Below are positions 18,618 to 27,907 of a stretch of DNA of 64,000 nucleotides, one piece after another. The position numbers and the translations under genes were made by a program. Under the pieces are notes generated by a model. That model ran no database searches and was not told the origin of the DNA. It saw only the letters and a list, made by a program, of their open reading frames with translations. Position 1 is the first letter of the stretch; each line of letters starts with the position of its first letter. This stretch comes from HB2-32-21 sp041603535 (GTDB lineage: Bacteria > Pseudomonadota > Gammaproteobacteria > Pseudomonadales > Porticoccaceae). The DNA lies in NCBI GenBank assembly GCA_041603535.1, contig JBFIEE010000004.1, positions 1-64,000 of the forward strand. The letters are read 5' to 3'.

Positions 18618-20051
18618 ATGACCTACCTCAACTGGATGATCGTTGTTTTACACGCCCTGACTGCGGTCGTTGCATCGTGGCACGCACTGTTATACAAGCG
18701 CGATTCGCGGGCAGCGTTCGGCTGGATTGGTGTCTGCATATTATTTCCGTTGGTTGGCCCGCTACTGTACTACCTGCTGGGCGTAAACCGCGTTGAAAAC
18801 CGTGCACGACTGTTAAGCGGTAAAAAGCCGGATCGTCGTTTCGTCGACTTTGAACGTGGTGCGGAACTGCCTCGCCTCGCAGAGCTGGGGATTGGACTCG
18901 ACGACAGTAGCACGGGGCTTGCTCGTGCATCGCTCGCTATTACCGGCCAGCGTCTTGTGCCTGGCAACCATGTGGCAGCGCTATTCAACGGTGAAAACGC
19001 CTACCCGGCAATGTTGGCCGCCATCGATAACGCCTCTGAAGCCATCTGCTTAATGACCTATATTTTTGAAACCAACACCATCGGACGGCACTTTATCGAG
19101 GCGCTCGGTAATGCGGTGACGCGAGGTGTAGATGTCCGGGTAATAATTGATGGCATGGGCGAAAAATACTCCTTGCCACGCGCAGCGCATCTGCTCAAAC
19201 GTGTCGGCGTGGCAGTCAGTCTCTACAATCCCCCCCGGTTATTGCCGCCAACGCTATCAATCAATTTACGTAGTCACCGCAAAATTCTTGTCATTGATAA
19301 TGTGATTGGATTCACCGGGGGTATGAACATTGGTGACCGACACCTGGTTAAAGAGCCAGCCGTAAAAAGGCCGGTGGCGGATATTCACTTCGCACTACAG
19401 GGGCCTGTGGTCGCGCAATTGAGGTCGGTATTCGCTGCCAGCTGGCATCAGGTCACGCATCAGGAGCTGCCTGTGTTGGCTACGTCTGATAAGGTTTTTG
19501 GCACCAGTAATTGTCGTGTCATTATTGACGGGCCGGATGAGAATCTCGATCGACTGGCTATGGTGTTGCAGGCGGCCGTCACCTCGGCACAGCATAGCAT
19601 TCGTATCATGACGCCGTATTTTCTTCCCTCCCAGGCTTTGATCGGCTGCTTACAAAGTGCGGCGTTGCGAGGGGTTAACGTCGAACTGATCCTTCCTGGG
19701 CTAAATAATTTGCCCTACGTACACTGGGCGACGCGGAATATGCTGTGGGAGCTGCTGTATTACAACATCAGCGTATTCTACCAGCCACCCCCCTTCGCCC
19801 ACTCCAAATTGTTTCTTGTTGACGACAATTATGTGCTGATGGGGTCGGCGAATATTGACCCTCGCAGCCTGCGCTTAAACTTTGAGTTAGGAGTCGAAAT
19901 TTATGATCCAGCTCTCAACGCAGAGCTGAACCAGTATGTCGATGCGGTGATAAATACAGCGCGCCGGGTAACGCTGAGTGAAGTTGATGGTAGATCATTG
20001 CCGGAGCGGACGCGGGACGCTTTGTGCTGGCTATTTGCGCCCTATTTGTAA
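18618..20051 (+). CDS. cls: Cardiolipin synthase-type phospholipase D protein
   Basis: Cardiolipin synthase condenses phosphatidylglycerol (or PG with PE) into cardiolipin in the inner membrane. The 477-residue protein has two N-terminal membrane helices (about 1-60) and two phospholipase-D HKD motifs: HRKILVID (about residue 220) and HSKLFLVDD (about residue 395). Each is followed by the usual GSxNxDxRS-type segment. Length and order match ClsA-type enzymes. The gene stands alone, 176 bp after the sensor kinase. Confidence 0.92.
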   Translation: MTYLNWMIVVLHALTAVVASWHALLYKRDSRAAFGWIGVCILFPLVGPLLYYLLGVNRVENRARLLSGKKPDRRFVDFERGAELPRLAELGIGLDDSSTGLARASLAITGQRLVPGNHVAALFNGENAYPAMLAAIDNASEAICLMTYIFETNTIGRHFIEALGNAVTRGVDVRVIIDGMGEKYSLPRAAHLLKRVGVAVSLYNPPRLLPPTLSINLRSHRKILVIDNVIGFTGGMNIGDRHLVKEPAVKRPVADIHFALQGPVVAQLRSVFAASWHQVTHQELPVLATSDKVFGTSNCRVIIDGPDENLDRLAMVLQAAVTSAQHSIRIMTPYFLPSQALIGCLQSAALRGVNVELILPGLNNLPYVHWATRNMLWELLYYNISVFYQPPPFAHSKLFLVDDNYVLMGSANIDPRSLRLNFELGVEIYDPALNAELNQYVDAVINTARRVTLSEVDGRSLPERTRDALCWLFAPYL

Positions 20052-20110
20052 ATGCTGGTGTTCGATATTCAGAGATAACGGTGCGGTTACTATGCTTTGT
20101 GCGGATATAA

Positions 20111-20153
20111 AATAGTCCTCTACCGGCACTGTCATGGCCAGCAGAGGACTATT
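20111..20153. repeat. Inverted repeat between convergent genes
   Basis: An 11-bp perfect inverted repeat (20111-20121 with 20143-20153) with a 21-nt loop lies between the ends of cls and the acyl-CoA dehydrogenase gene. It may act as a shared transcription end, but there is no clear T-run. Confidence 0.4.
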
Positions 20154-20177
20154 CGAAGCTGGTGGCAATCGCCAGGA

Positions 20178-21329
20178 TTAGACAACGATAGAGCGCTTGG
20201 CGATTTCCTCCAGCATGACTTCGGTGGCGCCACCGCCAATGCTTTGTACCCGTGCGTCCCGCGACATGCGCTCGATAGCGCTTTCGCGAATGTAACCAAA
20301 ACCGCCGTGAAATTGCAGGCAGGTATACATGACCTCGTTGACCAGTTCACAGCAGTAGGCTTTGACCATCGATACTTCCTTGACGCAATCCTGCCCTATG
20401 GAGTCCAGCCAGCCCGCGTGATAAACCAGCTGACGACCAGCTTCGACTTTGGCCTGCAACATGGCCAGGCGTGCTCGAATGGTCTGCTTTTCCCAAAGTG
20501 GTGCGCCAAAAGCCTTGCGCTCCTGTACGTATTGCAGTGTTAACTCCAGTGCTTTGGCAGCTTCACCCATGGATTGTGCGCCCAGGACGGCGCGCTCGTT
20601 CTGGAAGTTTTTCATGATCGAGTAAAAGCCTTTATTAAGCTCTCCGAGGATGTTTTCCCTGGGTACTCGACAGTTTTCGAAGACCAGTTCAGCGGTGTCA
20701 GAGGATAACCAGCCCTGTTTGGCCAGTGCCCGACCAACACTGAACCCGGGCGTGCCTTTTTCGACAATAAAGATGGTAATTCCTCGCGAGCCTTTAACGG
20801 TGGTATCGGTTTTCGCGGCGATAAAATAAATATCACCCTTAACGCCGTTGGTGATAAACATTTTGCTGCCGTTCAGCACGTAGCTGTCGCCATCTTCTAC
20901 CGCTGTGGTGCGAATGCCCGCAACATCTGATCCAGCGTCGGGTTCGGTGACGCCGACGGCGCAGATTTTTTTGCCGCTGATTAAGTCGGGCATGTATTTT
21001 TCTTTCTGGGCTTTGGTGCCGAAGTTGTCAAGGTGGGGTGAGGCCATGTCCGTATGCACCATGACAGTGACGGCGAAACCGCCAAACGTGGAGCGGCCCA
21101 GTTCTTCGGCAAGAATGATGCTGCCCAGGGTATTCATTTTGCTGCCGCCGTATTCCTCGTCGTAGCGAATACCGAGGAAGCCCAGCTCGCCCATTTTTCG
21201 CAACACCTCGCGAGGCACGAAGCCAGCGCTTTCCCAGGGTTCGGCATTCGGTACAATTTCCTGCTCGACAAAGCGGCGGATTTGCTCGCGCAACATGTTT
21301 TGTTCTTCGGAAAAATAGAGTTGGTTCAT
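20178..21329 (-). CDS. Acyl-CoA dehydrogenase (branched/isoprenoid cluster)
   Basis: This FAD enzyme introduces an alpha,beta double bond into an acyl-CoA. The 383-residue protein has the usual N-terminal helical, middle beta (CAVGVTEPDAGSDVAGI) and C-terminal helical domains. At the C-terminus the segment reads IGGGATEVM, so the position of the catalytic Glu of short- and medium-chain enzymes is Gly. A Glu in NFQNERAVLG is well placed to be the base, as in isovaleryl- and long-chain enzymes. It is the last gene of a carboxylase/hydratase cluster resembling liu (leucine) and atu (citronellol) operons, which suggests a branched acyl-CoA substrate. A GAGGAA site precedes the start. Confidence 0.88.
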   Translation of the reverse strand: MNQLYFSEEQNMLREQIRRFVEQEIVPNAEPWESAGFVPREVLRKMGELGFLGIRYDEEYGGSKMNTLGSIILAEELGRSTFGGFAVTVMVHTDMASPHLDNFGTKAQKEKYMPDLISGKKICAVGVTEPDAGSDVAGIRTTAVEDGDSYVLNGSKMFITNGVKGDIYFIAAKTDTTVKGSRGITIFIVEKGTPGFSVGRALAKQGWLSSDTAELVFENCRVPRENILGELNKGFYSIMKNFQNERAVLGAQSMGEAAKALELTLQYVQERKAFGAPLWEKQTIRARLAMLQAKVEAGRQLVYHAGWLDSIGQDCVKEVSMVKAYCCELVNEVMYTCLQFHGGFGYIRESAIERMSRDARVQSIGGGATEVMLEEIAKRSIVV

Positions 21330-21433
21330 GGTATTCCTCAGTGGCTATGTGCCGGGAGTGTTTTAGGCGCAGGCAGGCGCCGTTATTGATCTGGTGGCGA
21401 AATTGGCGGTTACCGCCGTTGTCCGTGGTTCAA

Positions 21434-23470
21434 TTATGCGGTTGGGGTCAGCTCAATGAGCACGGCGCCGCCATCGACATTATCGGTAACTGCACAGAAG
21501 ATTTCCTTAACGGTACCGTTTATCTGCGCGGTTAAATTATGTAAGAGTTTCATGGAATCGAGTACCACAAGGGTATCGCCGACGCACACGCTATCCCCCG
21601 GTTTAATCTTAATTTCTACGACCTGACCGGGTAGGGTGGCGGTGATCTGGCTGGCACCATTGCCCTCACGTTGGCTGGCACGCAAAGCCAGTTGTTGTTC
21701 GTTCAGGCGTCGGTAGGTAAAGCGTTTCCCAGCCCAGAGGATAAGTAGCGCTTCGGCAGCCGTGTTCCCGGGGTGGGGCGTGTCGACAGTCAAACGATGA
21801 CTCAGTCCATCTATTTCAATCTGCAGTTGCTGTGCTGCTAGCCACTGCGCACGGATTGTCTGCGCGCCTGGCTCTCGACCTTCGATTGAGGCCTCATAAA
21901 CACCATTTGCCCCGCTCACAGTAACGATGTCGATGCCACCCTCGGGCGTGCCGAGGATAACGCGGCTCTGGCCCGCGAAGCCTGCGCGGCGGAGCAGACG
22001 AAAGCTCCCGAGAGCTTGCCATGGACAGACGTGCACATTCTCAGGATGCCGCTCTAGCATCATGATGCATGCCACGGCGGCACTGGTGAGCACGGTATCG
22101 TCGCTCTTTGTTTGCTGCCAGCCACCGACAAATGCTTCGTTCAAATAGTTAGTCGTCAGTGCTTGCGCGGTGAAATTGGCGTGGCTGACAACACTGTGCA
22201 GGAATGCCAGATTGTTACCCACCCCCGCCAGCGTGAAATCCTCCAGACCCCGCAGCAGCGCCAGACGCGCCTGCTCTCTATCGGCCCCGCTGCCGATGAC
22301 CTTGGCCAACATGGGGTCGTAGTAGGGGGTGATGGTCGAGCGCTGGCAGACACCGCTATCGACCCGTACGTTACTGTGCGAAGGTTCCTGATAAACGCTT
22401 ATGGTGCCAGTTTCAGGCCGGTAGGCGTCGGCCGGATCCTCAGCATTGACCCGCGCTTCGATGGCCCAGCCATTGGCCTTTATCTGTTCCTGGGCCAGCG
22501 GCAGCGCCTCGCCTGCGGCGATACGGATTTGCCACTCTACCAGGTCAAGGCCGGTGATAGTTTCTGTTACAGGGTGCTCGACCTGAAGGCGGGTATTCAT
22601 TTCGAGAAAGTAGGTTTCCCCAGTGGCGTTATCGAGCAGAAACTCGACCGTGCCGAGGGAGTCGTAGCCAATCGCCTGGCTGAGTGTGACGGCATCGCGG
22701 TAAAGTTTTAGCCGTTGCGTCTCTTCAAGCCAGCCCGCCGGCGCCTCTTCGATAACTTTCTGATGGTTGCGCTGGATGGAGCATTCCCGTTCAAACAGAT
22801 GAACAGTGTGACCGTGTTTATCGGCGGCGATCTGTACTTCAATGTGTCGGGGTGCGAGGATAAGTTTTTCAAGCAGGACCTTGTCGTCACCAAAGCCGGA
22901 CAGCGCTTCCTGTTTAGCCTGAGGCAACTCGGCAAGCAGTTGCGCGGCGCTATCGATGCGGCGCATGCCCCGCCCCCCGCCACCGGCGCTGGCTTTGATC
23001 ATCAGCGGAAAACCGATCTGCTCGGCGGTCTGTACCAGGGCTGGTGCAGATTGATCGTCACCGTGGTAACCGGGGATGATGGCGACACCGGCCTGCGCCG
23101 CCAGCTTTTTGGATTCAATCTTTGAACCCATCAGGCGAATCGCCTCGCGGTGTGGCCCGACAAAAATAATGCTGTCGTGCTCGCAGGCCGCAATCAACGC
23201 TTCGCTCTCTGATAAAAATCCATAGCCTGGGTGGATAGCGTCTGCGCCCGTTCGTTTTGCGGCGGCAACAATCGCTTCGGCGTCGAGGTAGGAGAGCGCG
23301 CTTTCCGCGGGGCCGATCAAAACAGCGGCATCGGCCATTGCCACATGAGGCGCGTAACGATCCGCTTCGGAATACACCGCGACCGCGCGAATACCCATGC
23401 GTCGACAGGTGCGAATGATGCGAACCGCGATTTCGCCCCGATTGGCGATCAATAAGGTGTTAATTTTCAA
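21434..23470 (-). CDS. Acyl-CoA carboxylase biotin-carrying alpha subunit
   Basis: This subunit carboxylates biotin with ATP and bicarbonate and passes it to the carboxyltransferase of the same cluster. The 678-residue protein has the biotin-carboxylase domains (LLIANRGEIAVRIIRT start, ATP-grasp with glycine-rich KASAGGGGRGMR, EMNTRLQVEHPVTE) and a C-terminal biotinyl domain with Lys641. The attachment motif reads D-S-M-K instead of the common [EA]-A-M-K-M. The likely start is a TTG at 23470 that overlaps the end of the hydratase gene by 11 bp. ATGs further upstream would add a non-conserved extension. It is of the 3-methylcrotonyl/geranyl-CoA carboxylase type. Confidence 0.88.
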   Translation of the reverse strand: MKINTLLIANRGEIAVRIIRTCRRMGIRAVAVYSEADRYAPHVAMADAAVLIGPAESALSYLDAEAIVAAAKRTGADAIHPGYGFLSESEALIAACEHDSIIFVGPHREAIRLMGSKIESKKLAAQAGVAIIPGYHGDDQSAPALVQTAEQIGFPLMIKASAGGGGRGMRRIDSAAQLLAELPQAKQEALSGFGDDKVLLEKLILAPRHIEVQIAADKHGHTVHLFERECSIQRNHQKVIEEAPAGWLEETQRLKLYRDAVTLSQAIGYDSLGTVEFLLDNATGETYFLEMNTRLQVEHPVTETITGLDLVEWQIRIAAGEALPLAQEQIKANGWAIEARVNAEDPADAYRPETGTISVYQEPSHSNVRVDSGVCQRSTITPYYDPMLAKVIGSGADREQARLALLRGLEDFTLAGVGNNLAFLHSVVSHANFTAQALTTNYLNEAFVGGWQQTKSDDTVLTSAAVACIMMLERHPENVHVCPWQALGSFRLLRRAGFAGQSRVILGTPEGGIDIVTVSGANGVYEASIEGREPGAQTIRAQWLAAQQLQIEIDGLSHRLTVDTPHPGNTAAEALLILWAGKRFTYRRLNEQQLALRASQREGNGASQITATLPGQVVEIKIKPGDSVCVGDTLVVLDSMKLLHNLTAQINGTVKEIFCAVTDNVDGGAVLIELTPTA

Positions 23471-24254
23471 TGCGCCAGCTCGGTGTTGATTTTTCAAGGA
23501 AACAGGTAATGCCTTCGCGGCCATCGTCGGTTTCCCAGGCATCGGCCAGTGCGCGTGCGGTGTAGACCATGTTTTCATCGAGCTCGTGGCCATCGACAAA
23601 GTCGATCAGGCGTTTGGTGGCGGCGACACCCACCGGAGAGCAAAGCAGGAGTTTACTGATCTCTGCCTCCACGGCTTCATCCAACTGCGCGGCGGGCACC
23701 GATTTGTTGAGTAGACCGAGGTCGACGGCTTCCTGACCCTTGAAAAAATGCGCGTTGAGCAGGCACCGGCGAGCATTGCGTCGGCCCAGGCGGGCGACCA
23801 CATAGGGCGCGATATTGGCTGGTAGCAGGCCGAGCCGGACTTCGCTCAGACCGAATGTCGCGTTGTCCGCGCCGATGGCGATATCGCAAATGGCGATCAG
23901 GCCGACGCCACCGCCGAAGGCCTGGCCATTGATGCGACCAATCAATGGCTTGGGCAGCCGATCCCATTTGGCGAACAACCCGGCGACCTGGCCACTTTCG
24001 GTAATTTTATCTTCACGGCTGAGGGCGAAAGTCTGCTTCATCCAGTTCAGATCTCCGCCCGCACAAAAGCTTTTGCCAGCGCCGGTCAGCACCACCGCGC
24101 GAACATTCTCGTCGCCGCCAAGCTGATCTGCAGCCTGATGCAGTTCGGCAATAAGCTGCCCATCCATGGCGTTGTGTTGCTCCGGCCTGTTCAGTGTCAG
24201 ATAAGCGATGCCGCGTTTATCGATACGCAGATCGAGTGTGTCAAATGCTGTCAT
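23460..24254 (-). CDS. Enoyl-CoA hydratase of the methylglutaconyl/isohexenylglutaconyl type
   Basis: This crotonase-fold protein (264 residues) has the oxyanion-hole motif SFCAGGDLNWMKQ (about 66-78) and the second glycine-rich loop GQAFGGGVGLIA. It ends in the CFLEKSTPSW segment seen in LiuC- and AtuE-like hydratases. In those pathways the enzyme hydrates the product of the biotin-dependent carboxylase, which matches its place between the two carboxylase subunit genes. Which of the two substrates is used cannot be decided from sequence. Confidence 0.88.
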   Translation of the reverse strand: MTAFDTLDLRIDKRGIAYLTLNRPEQHNAMDGQLIAELHQAADQLGGDENVRAVVLTGAGKSFCAGGDLNWMKQTFALSREDKITESGQVAGLFAKWDRLPKPLIGRINGQAFGGGVGLIAICDIAIGADNATFGLSEVRLGLLPANIAPYVVARLGRRNARRCLLNAHFFKGQEAVDLGLLNKSVPAAQLDEAVEAEISKLLLCSPVGVAATKRLIDFVDGHELDENMVYTARALADAWETDDGREGITCFLEKSTPSWRIEN

Positions 24255-24367
24255 GAGTTAAGTTCTGGTTGTCATATTTCTCATTGATGAAAAGGTTTCG
24301 CTTATATTCGATAAGCCTCTTCGCTAGCTACATTGAAGATCTGTATCGGCTAATCTGCACTGGATCG

Positions 24368-25969
24368 TTACATCCGATACACAGGTGACGCGCTCACCGC
24401 AGGAGCCTGGTAGGCCGCTAGCGCCAGGCACAGGCCGATAACGTCCCGGGTGTCCGCCGGTTCGATAATGCCGTCATCCCAGAGTCGGGCCGTGGCGTAG
24501 TAGGGATCGCTTTGCTCGCCATACTGGGCACGCACACTGTCCTCAATTTTCTTCAGTTCGTCGGCGCTGGCCTGGCCCTGCTTGATGCTGCTGCGGCGCA
24601 GTTCCAGCATCACGTTGCTGGCAATATCAGCGCTCATCGTTGCACAACTCGCCGAGGGCCAGCTGAACAGAAAATGCGGCCAGAAGCCTCGCCCCGCCAT
24701 GCCATAATTACCAGCACCGTAAGATCCGCCGACGATCACGGAGAACTTGGGGACTCGGGAGGTGGCCTGCGCGTAAACCATTTTGGCACTGTTTTTGGCA
24801 ATGCCGCCCCGCTCCGCCTCGGTGCCCACCATGAAGCCGGTAATGTTGTGCAGAAACAGTAGCGGTGTATTGCGTTGATTACACAGCTCAATAAAGTGCG
24901 CGCCCTTTAGCGATGATTCGGAAAACAATGCACCGTTATTGCCGAGAATGCCGACCGGGTAACCGTGTATAAACGCGGTGCCGCAGACCAACGTATCACC
25001 GTAAAGCGGTTTGAATTCATGAAACTCGCTGTCATCGACCACCCGGGCAATGATTTCCCGCACATCGTAGGGAATTTTGGGGTTAGCGCTGACCACGCCC
25101 GGAATTTCCTCGGGACTGTAGCGCGGCGGCCTGACTGGCCTCACATCAGCATAACAGTGTCTGGGCCAGTTGAACTTGCCGACAATTTCTCGAATCTTTG
25201 CTAGCGCCTCGGCTTCGTCCTCGGCGAGATAATCACTCACGCCGGAAACTTTACTGTGCATTTCGGCGCCGCCGAGGGTTTCGCCGTCCACTTCTTCGTT
25301 AATAGCTACTTTGACAATGGAGGGGCCGCCGAGATGAATACGGGCATTACCCCTGACCATGATGTTTTCATCGGATAGCGCGGGAATATAAGCGCCACCT
25401 GCGGTGCAGCCGCCAAACACGGCAGAAATCTGCGGTAAACCCTGCGCCGACATATTGCACTGCCGATAGAAAGTGTTGCCAAAATGCTCTTTGTCCGGAA
25501 AAACCCGATCCTGTTCTGGCAGATAGGCGCCGCCGCAATCAACCAGATAAATGCACGGCAAACGGTTTTGCTCGGCAATTTCCTGGGCACGGACATGCTT
25601 CTTAACCGTCTCATGAAAAAACGAACCACCTTTGACGGTGGCGTCGTTGGCGATGATGACGCAGGGAATCGAGCAAATTTGGCCGATGCCGGTGACAATG
25701 CCAGCTGAGGGTACTTCATTGTTATAGAGACCGTGGGCTGCCAGGGCGGACAACTCCAGAAACGGCGTGTGCGGATCAATCAGGCGGTCGATACGCTCCC
25801 TCGGCAGCATTTTGCCCCGCTCCCGATGCCGTTCGATGAGTTTTTCACGAATCCCGACGGCCGCTTCACGCAGGTTTTCGCGCAAGCGCTGGAGCAGCTG
25901 TGCGTAGCGAGCACTGTTCTCCCGGTAACTTTCGGAACCGGTATTGATGCTGGATTGAAGACGACTCAT
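24368..25969 (-). CDS. Acyl-CoA carboxylase carboxyltransferase beta subunit, variant motif
   Basis: This subunit transfers the carboxyl group from biotin to a gamma-methyl enoyl-CoA. The 533-residue protein has both crotonase-like halves, the ANDATVKGG and CTAGGAY segments and the GGSYGAGNYGM loop of the second oxyanion hole. The conserved MGGEQAA stretch of MccB-type subunits is replaced by MSADIAS at 445-451, which removes both glycines. The chosen start at 25969 has a GAGAG site; the frame is open seven codons further. It heads the minus-strand carboxylase cluster. It could serve 3-methylcrotonyl-CoA, geranyl-CoA or another branched enoyl-CoA. No HMG-CoA lyase is nearby. Confidence 0.86.
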   Translation of the reverse strand: MSRLQSSINTGSESYRENSARYAQLLQRLRENLREAAVGIREKLIERHRERGKMLPRERIDRLIDPHTPFLELSALAAHGLYNNEVPSAGIVTGIGQICSIPCVIIANDATVKGGSFFHETVKKHVRAQEIAEQNRLPCIYLVDCGGAYLPEQDRVFPDKEHFGNTFYRQCNMSAQGLPQISAVFGGCTAGGAYIPALSDENIMVRGNARIHLGGPSIVKVAINEEVDGETLGGAEMHSKVSGVSDYLAEDEAEALAKIREIVGKFNWPRHCYADVRPVRPPRYSPEEIPGVVSANPKIPYDVREIIARVVDDSEFHEFKPLYGDTLVCGTAFIHGYPVGILGNNGALFSESSLKGAHFIELCNQRNTPLLFLHNITGFMVGTEAERGGIAKNSAKMVYAQATSRVPKFSVIVGGSYGAGNYGMAGRGFWPHFLFSWPSASCATMSADIASNVMLELRRSSIKQGQASADELKKIEDSVRAQYGEQSDPYYATARLWDDGIIEPADTRDVIGLCLALAAYQAPAVSASPVYRM

Positions 25970-26234
25970 GCAAGCTCTCTGAATTGGCACATCGGCCCGA
26001 CGTGCCCGAGGGCTGAAGGTGATGCAAAACGGGCATCGAATCTAGCAAAAACACCTGTCTAATTCAACGCAAGATGTTGCGGTTGGGCTCGGAGGTTACC
26101 CTCAATCAACGACAAACCCGCCCAAACCAGGGTTATGCCTTAGGTCAGCGCTGTTGGGTGTCGAGTCCGGCTCTGGGGATGGCAGCACTGCTAAACCCGT
26201 ATATCATCAACCGCTCTACTAACTAAACACATAG

Positions 26235-26249
26235 AAAAATAAAGGGGCC
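26235..26249 (+). promoter_or_regulatory. A-rich motif and ribosome-binding site of the second crotonase
   Basis: An AAAAATAA octamer (26235-26242), which fits the AANAANAA pattern bound by Hfq/Crc in pseudomonads, runs directly into an AAGGGG Shine-Dalgarno. Whether it is a regulatory site is inference. Confidence 0.3.
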
Positions 26250-26253
26250 CCCA

Positions 26254-27093
26254 ATGTCTGAAGAACTGGGTAGAAACTTAAAGCAGGAAGGTGATGTGGT
26301 TGTCATAGAAAAGCATGCCGATGACAGGATATGGGTGATAACCATGAATCGTCCCCATCGCATGAACGCCCTGGGCGACGGTATGGCAGGCTCACTGACT
26401 GAAGCCCTCGAGGCTTACCGGGATGATCGAAATGCCAGAGTTGCCATCATAACGGGGTCTGGCGATAAGGCGTTCTGCGCGGGTGCCGACCTGATTGAAA
26501 CGTCTGAGTCCCACCAGGCCGCGGGTGATGGCAAGGCGAAACCCAGCCGGGGTATGGGCCGCCTCGGTTTTATCAATATGTCTGAAACGCTGAATCTGTG
26601 GAAACCCACCATCGCCGCGATCAATGGTTTTGCCATTGCGGGCGGTTTTATGGTGGCCATGCAATGTGATATCAGAATTATGGCCGAGCACGCCAAGGTC
26701 GGCATTGCCGAAACGCGCTGGAATATGCCTGGTGCCGCGTGGATGGCGCCGTTAACCCGCCAGATGCCGTTGGGCTGTGCCCTGGAGTTAACCATGTGGG
26801 GCGACACCAAGTACGATGCCAGGCGCTGCTATGACATCGGTTGGGCGCAGGCCGTGGTGCCTAAAGAAAAGCTCATGGAGGTGGCGATGGCTTACGCCGA
26901 CCGTATGTTGGACATGGGGCCACGTTCAGTGAGCAATAACAAGGAGATGGTGTACCGGGGTGCCTATATGGACCCCCGTGACTCACATCGGTTTGGCACG
27001 GCGCTGGAGAAAAACCTGCAGTGTATGGCGGACAGTGTTGAGGGCCCCCTGGCGTTTTCAGAAAAGCGACGGCCAAACTTTAAAAATGCCTAG
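26254..27093 (+). CDS. Enoyl-CoA hydratase/isomerase family protein
   Basis: The 279-residue crotonase has FCAGADLIE (first oxyanion-hole loop, near residue 75) and a glycine-rich second loop GFAIAGGFMVAMQCDIRI (near 128-145). It is followed by IAETRWNMPGAAW in place of the usual FGxPEIxxGxxP, so the acid/base residues are not identical to those of standard hydratases. Relatives include hydratases, racemases and dehalogenases, so the reaction is open. It is divergent from the carboxylase cluster and monocistronic. Confidence 0.85.
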   Translation: MSEELGRNLKQEGDVVVIEKHADDRIWVITMNRPHRMNALGDGMAGSLTEALEAYRDDRNARVAIITGSGDKAFCAGADLIETSESHQAAGDGKAKPSRGMGRLGFINMSETLNLWKPTIAAINGFAIAGGFMVAMQCDIRIMAEHAKVGIAETRWNMPGAAWMAPLTRQMPLGCALELTMWGDTKYDARRCYDIGWAQAVVPKEKLMEVAMAYADRMLDMGPRSVSNNKEMVYRGAYMDPRDSHRFGTALEKNLQCMADSVEGPLAFSEKRRPNFKNA

Positions 27094-27315
27094 ATCTGTG
27101 TGCGCTGAACCGTAGCTCCCGAGCCGTCGCTGCATATTCTGAGCGGCAGGCATGTTTTGAAAATACGATGTCGGCATCTCATCAACCTGGGCACCCCGGT
27201 TATGCAGCTGTTCTCCGATAGATCGGTTGAGACCAGCGGGGAACAGCCTAATAATTAGCCAGTTGTGTTTAACCAGATGCGGTTAGCTGGACGCGATCAA
27301 CCGTGTGGTGGTGTT

Positions 27316-27753
27316 TTACTCTTTCACCTGCACGGTTATTTTCTTCGATAGCACCGGCGCCTGATGTGGGACATGGTTTTGGTCACCCAGCAGTAGTTGC
27401 AAGGTATGTTGCCCCGGGGTTAGTTCAATCACCGCCTCCGTTTGTCCGCCACCAAAGTGACGGTGCTGGTCGTCGGCAACGATGGCTGTATCCATCGCTG
27501 GCGGCGTTGCCAGGTCGATCAGCAGGTGGTGATGCCCGGTGTTTGGGCGCTCTACTCCAGCTGGGGCCACGCCCATGCCGGTCAAGCCGAATGTGACGGT
27601 CAGAGGGCTGCTCACTTCGTCGCCGTCCTGCGGAGAGATAATGTAGACCGCCGCGCTTTCCGGAGCGGGGGTGGCAGCCATCACGTTGCCAGTCAGCACG
27701 CTGCTGGCCAGTATCAGGCTGCAGATACCCGGTACAGAAAAAATTGATTTCAT
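27316..27753 (-). CDS. Periplasmic DUF4399 protein
   Basis: The 145-residue protein has a Sec signal peptide (cleavage near VMA-A) and one DUF4399 domain. Visible hallmarks are GMGVAPAGVExPNTGHHHLLID and the closing HTLQLLLGDQNHVPHQAPV segment. The histidine clusters suggest metal binding, but no function is established for the family. An AGAGG site precedes the start at 27753; an earlier in-frame ATG gives a poorer signal peptide. Confidence 0.85.
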   Translation of the reverse strand: MKSIFSVPGICSLILASSVLTGNVMAATPAPESAAVYIISPQDGDEVSSPLTVTFGLTGMGVAPAGVERPNTGHHHLLIDLATPPAMDTAIVADDQHRHFGGGQTEAVIELTPGQHTLQLLLGDQNHVPHQAPVLSKKITVQVKE

Positions 27754-27907
27754 CGTTGTGCCTCTGTGACGTTGGAAAATGGATTTCAGAATAATGGATT
27801 TCAACAGTAGGGTAGCTGAACTTTGCCAGCAGTTAGCCCGGTGGATTATGTGTTATCGCCACGGCAATTACGATGGCGAATCTTCGTGGCAACCTGGGTT
27901 GCCGACT

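Noticed and set aside
20178..25969. Firm naming of the carboxylase cluster as liu (leucine) or atu (citronellol)
   Set aside because: No HMG-CoA lyase or AtuB/AtuG-like gene is present and the carboxyltransferase motif differs from both, so neither gene name is assigned.
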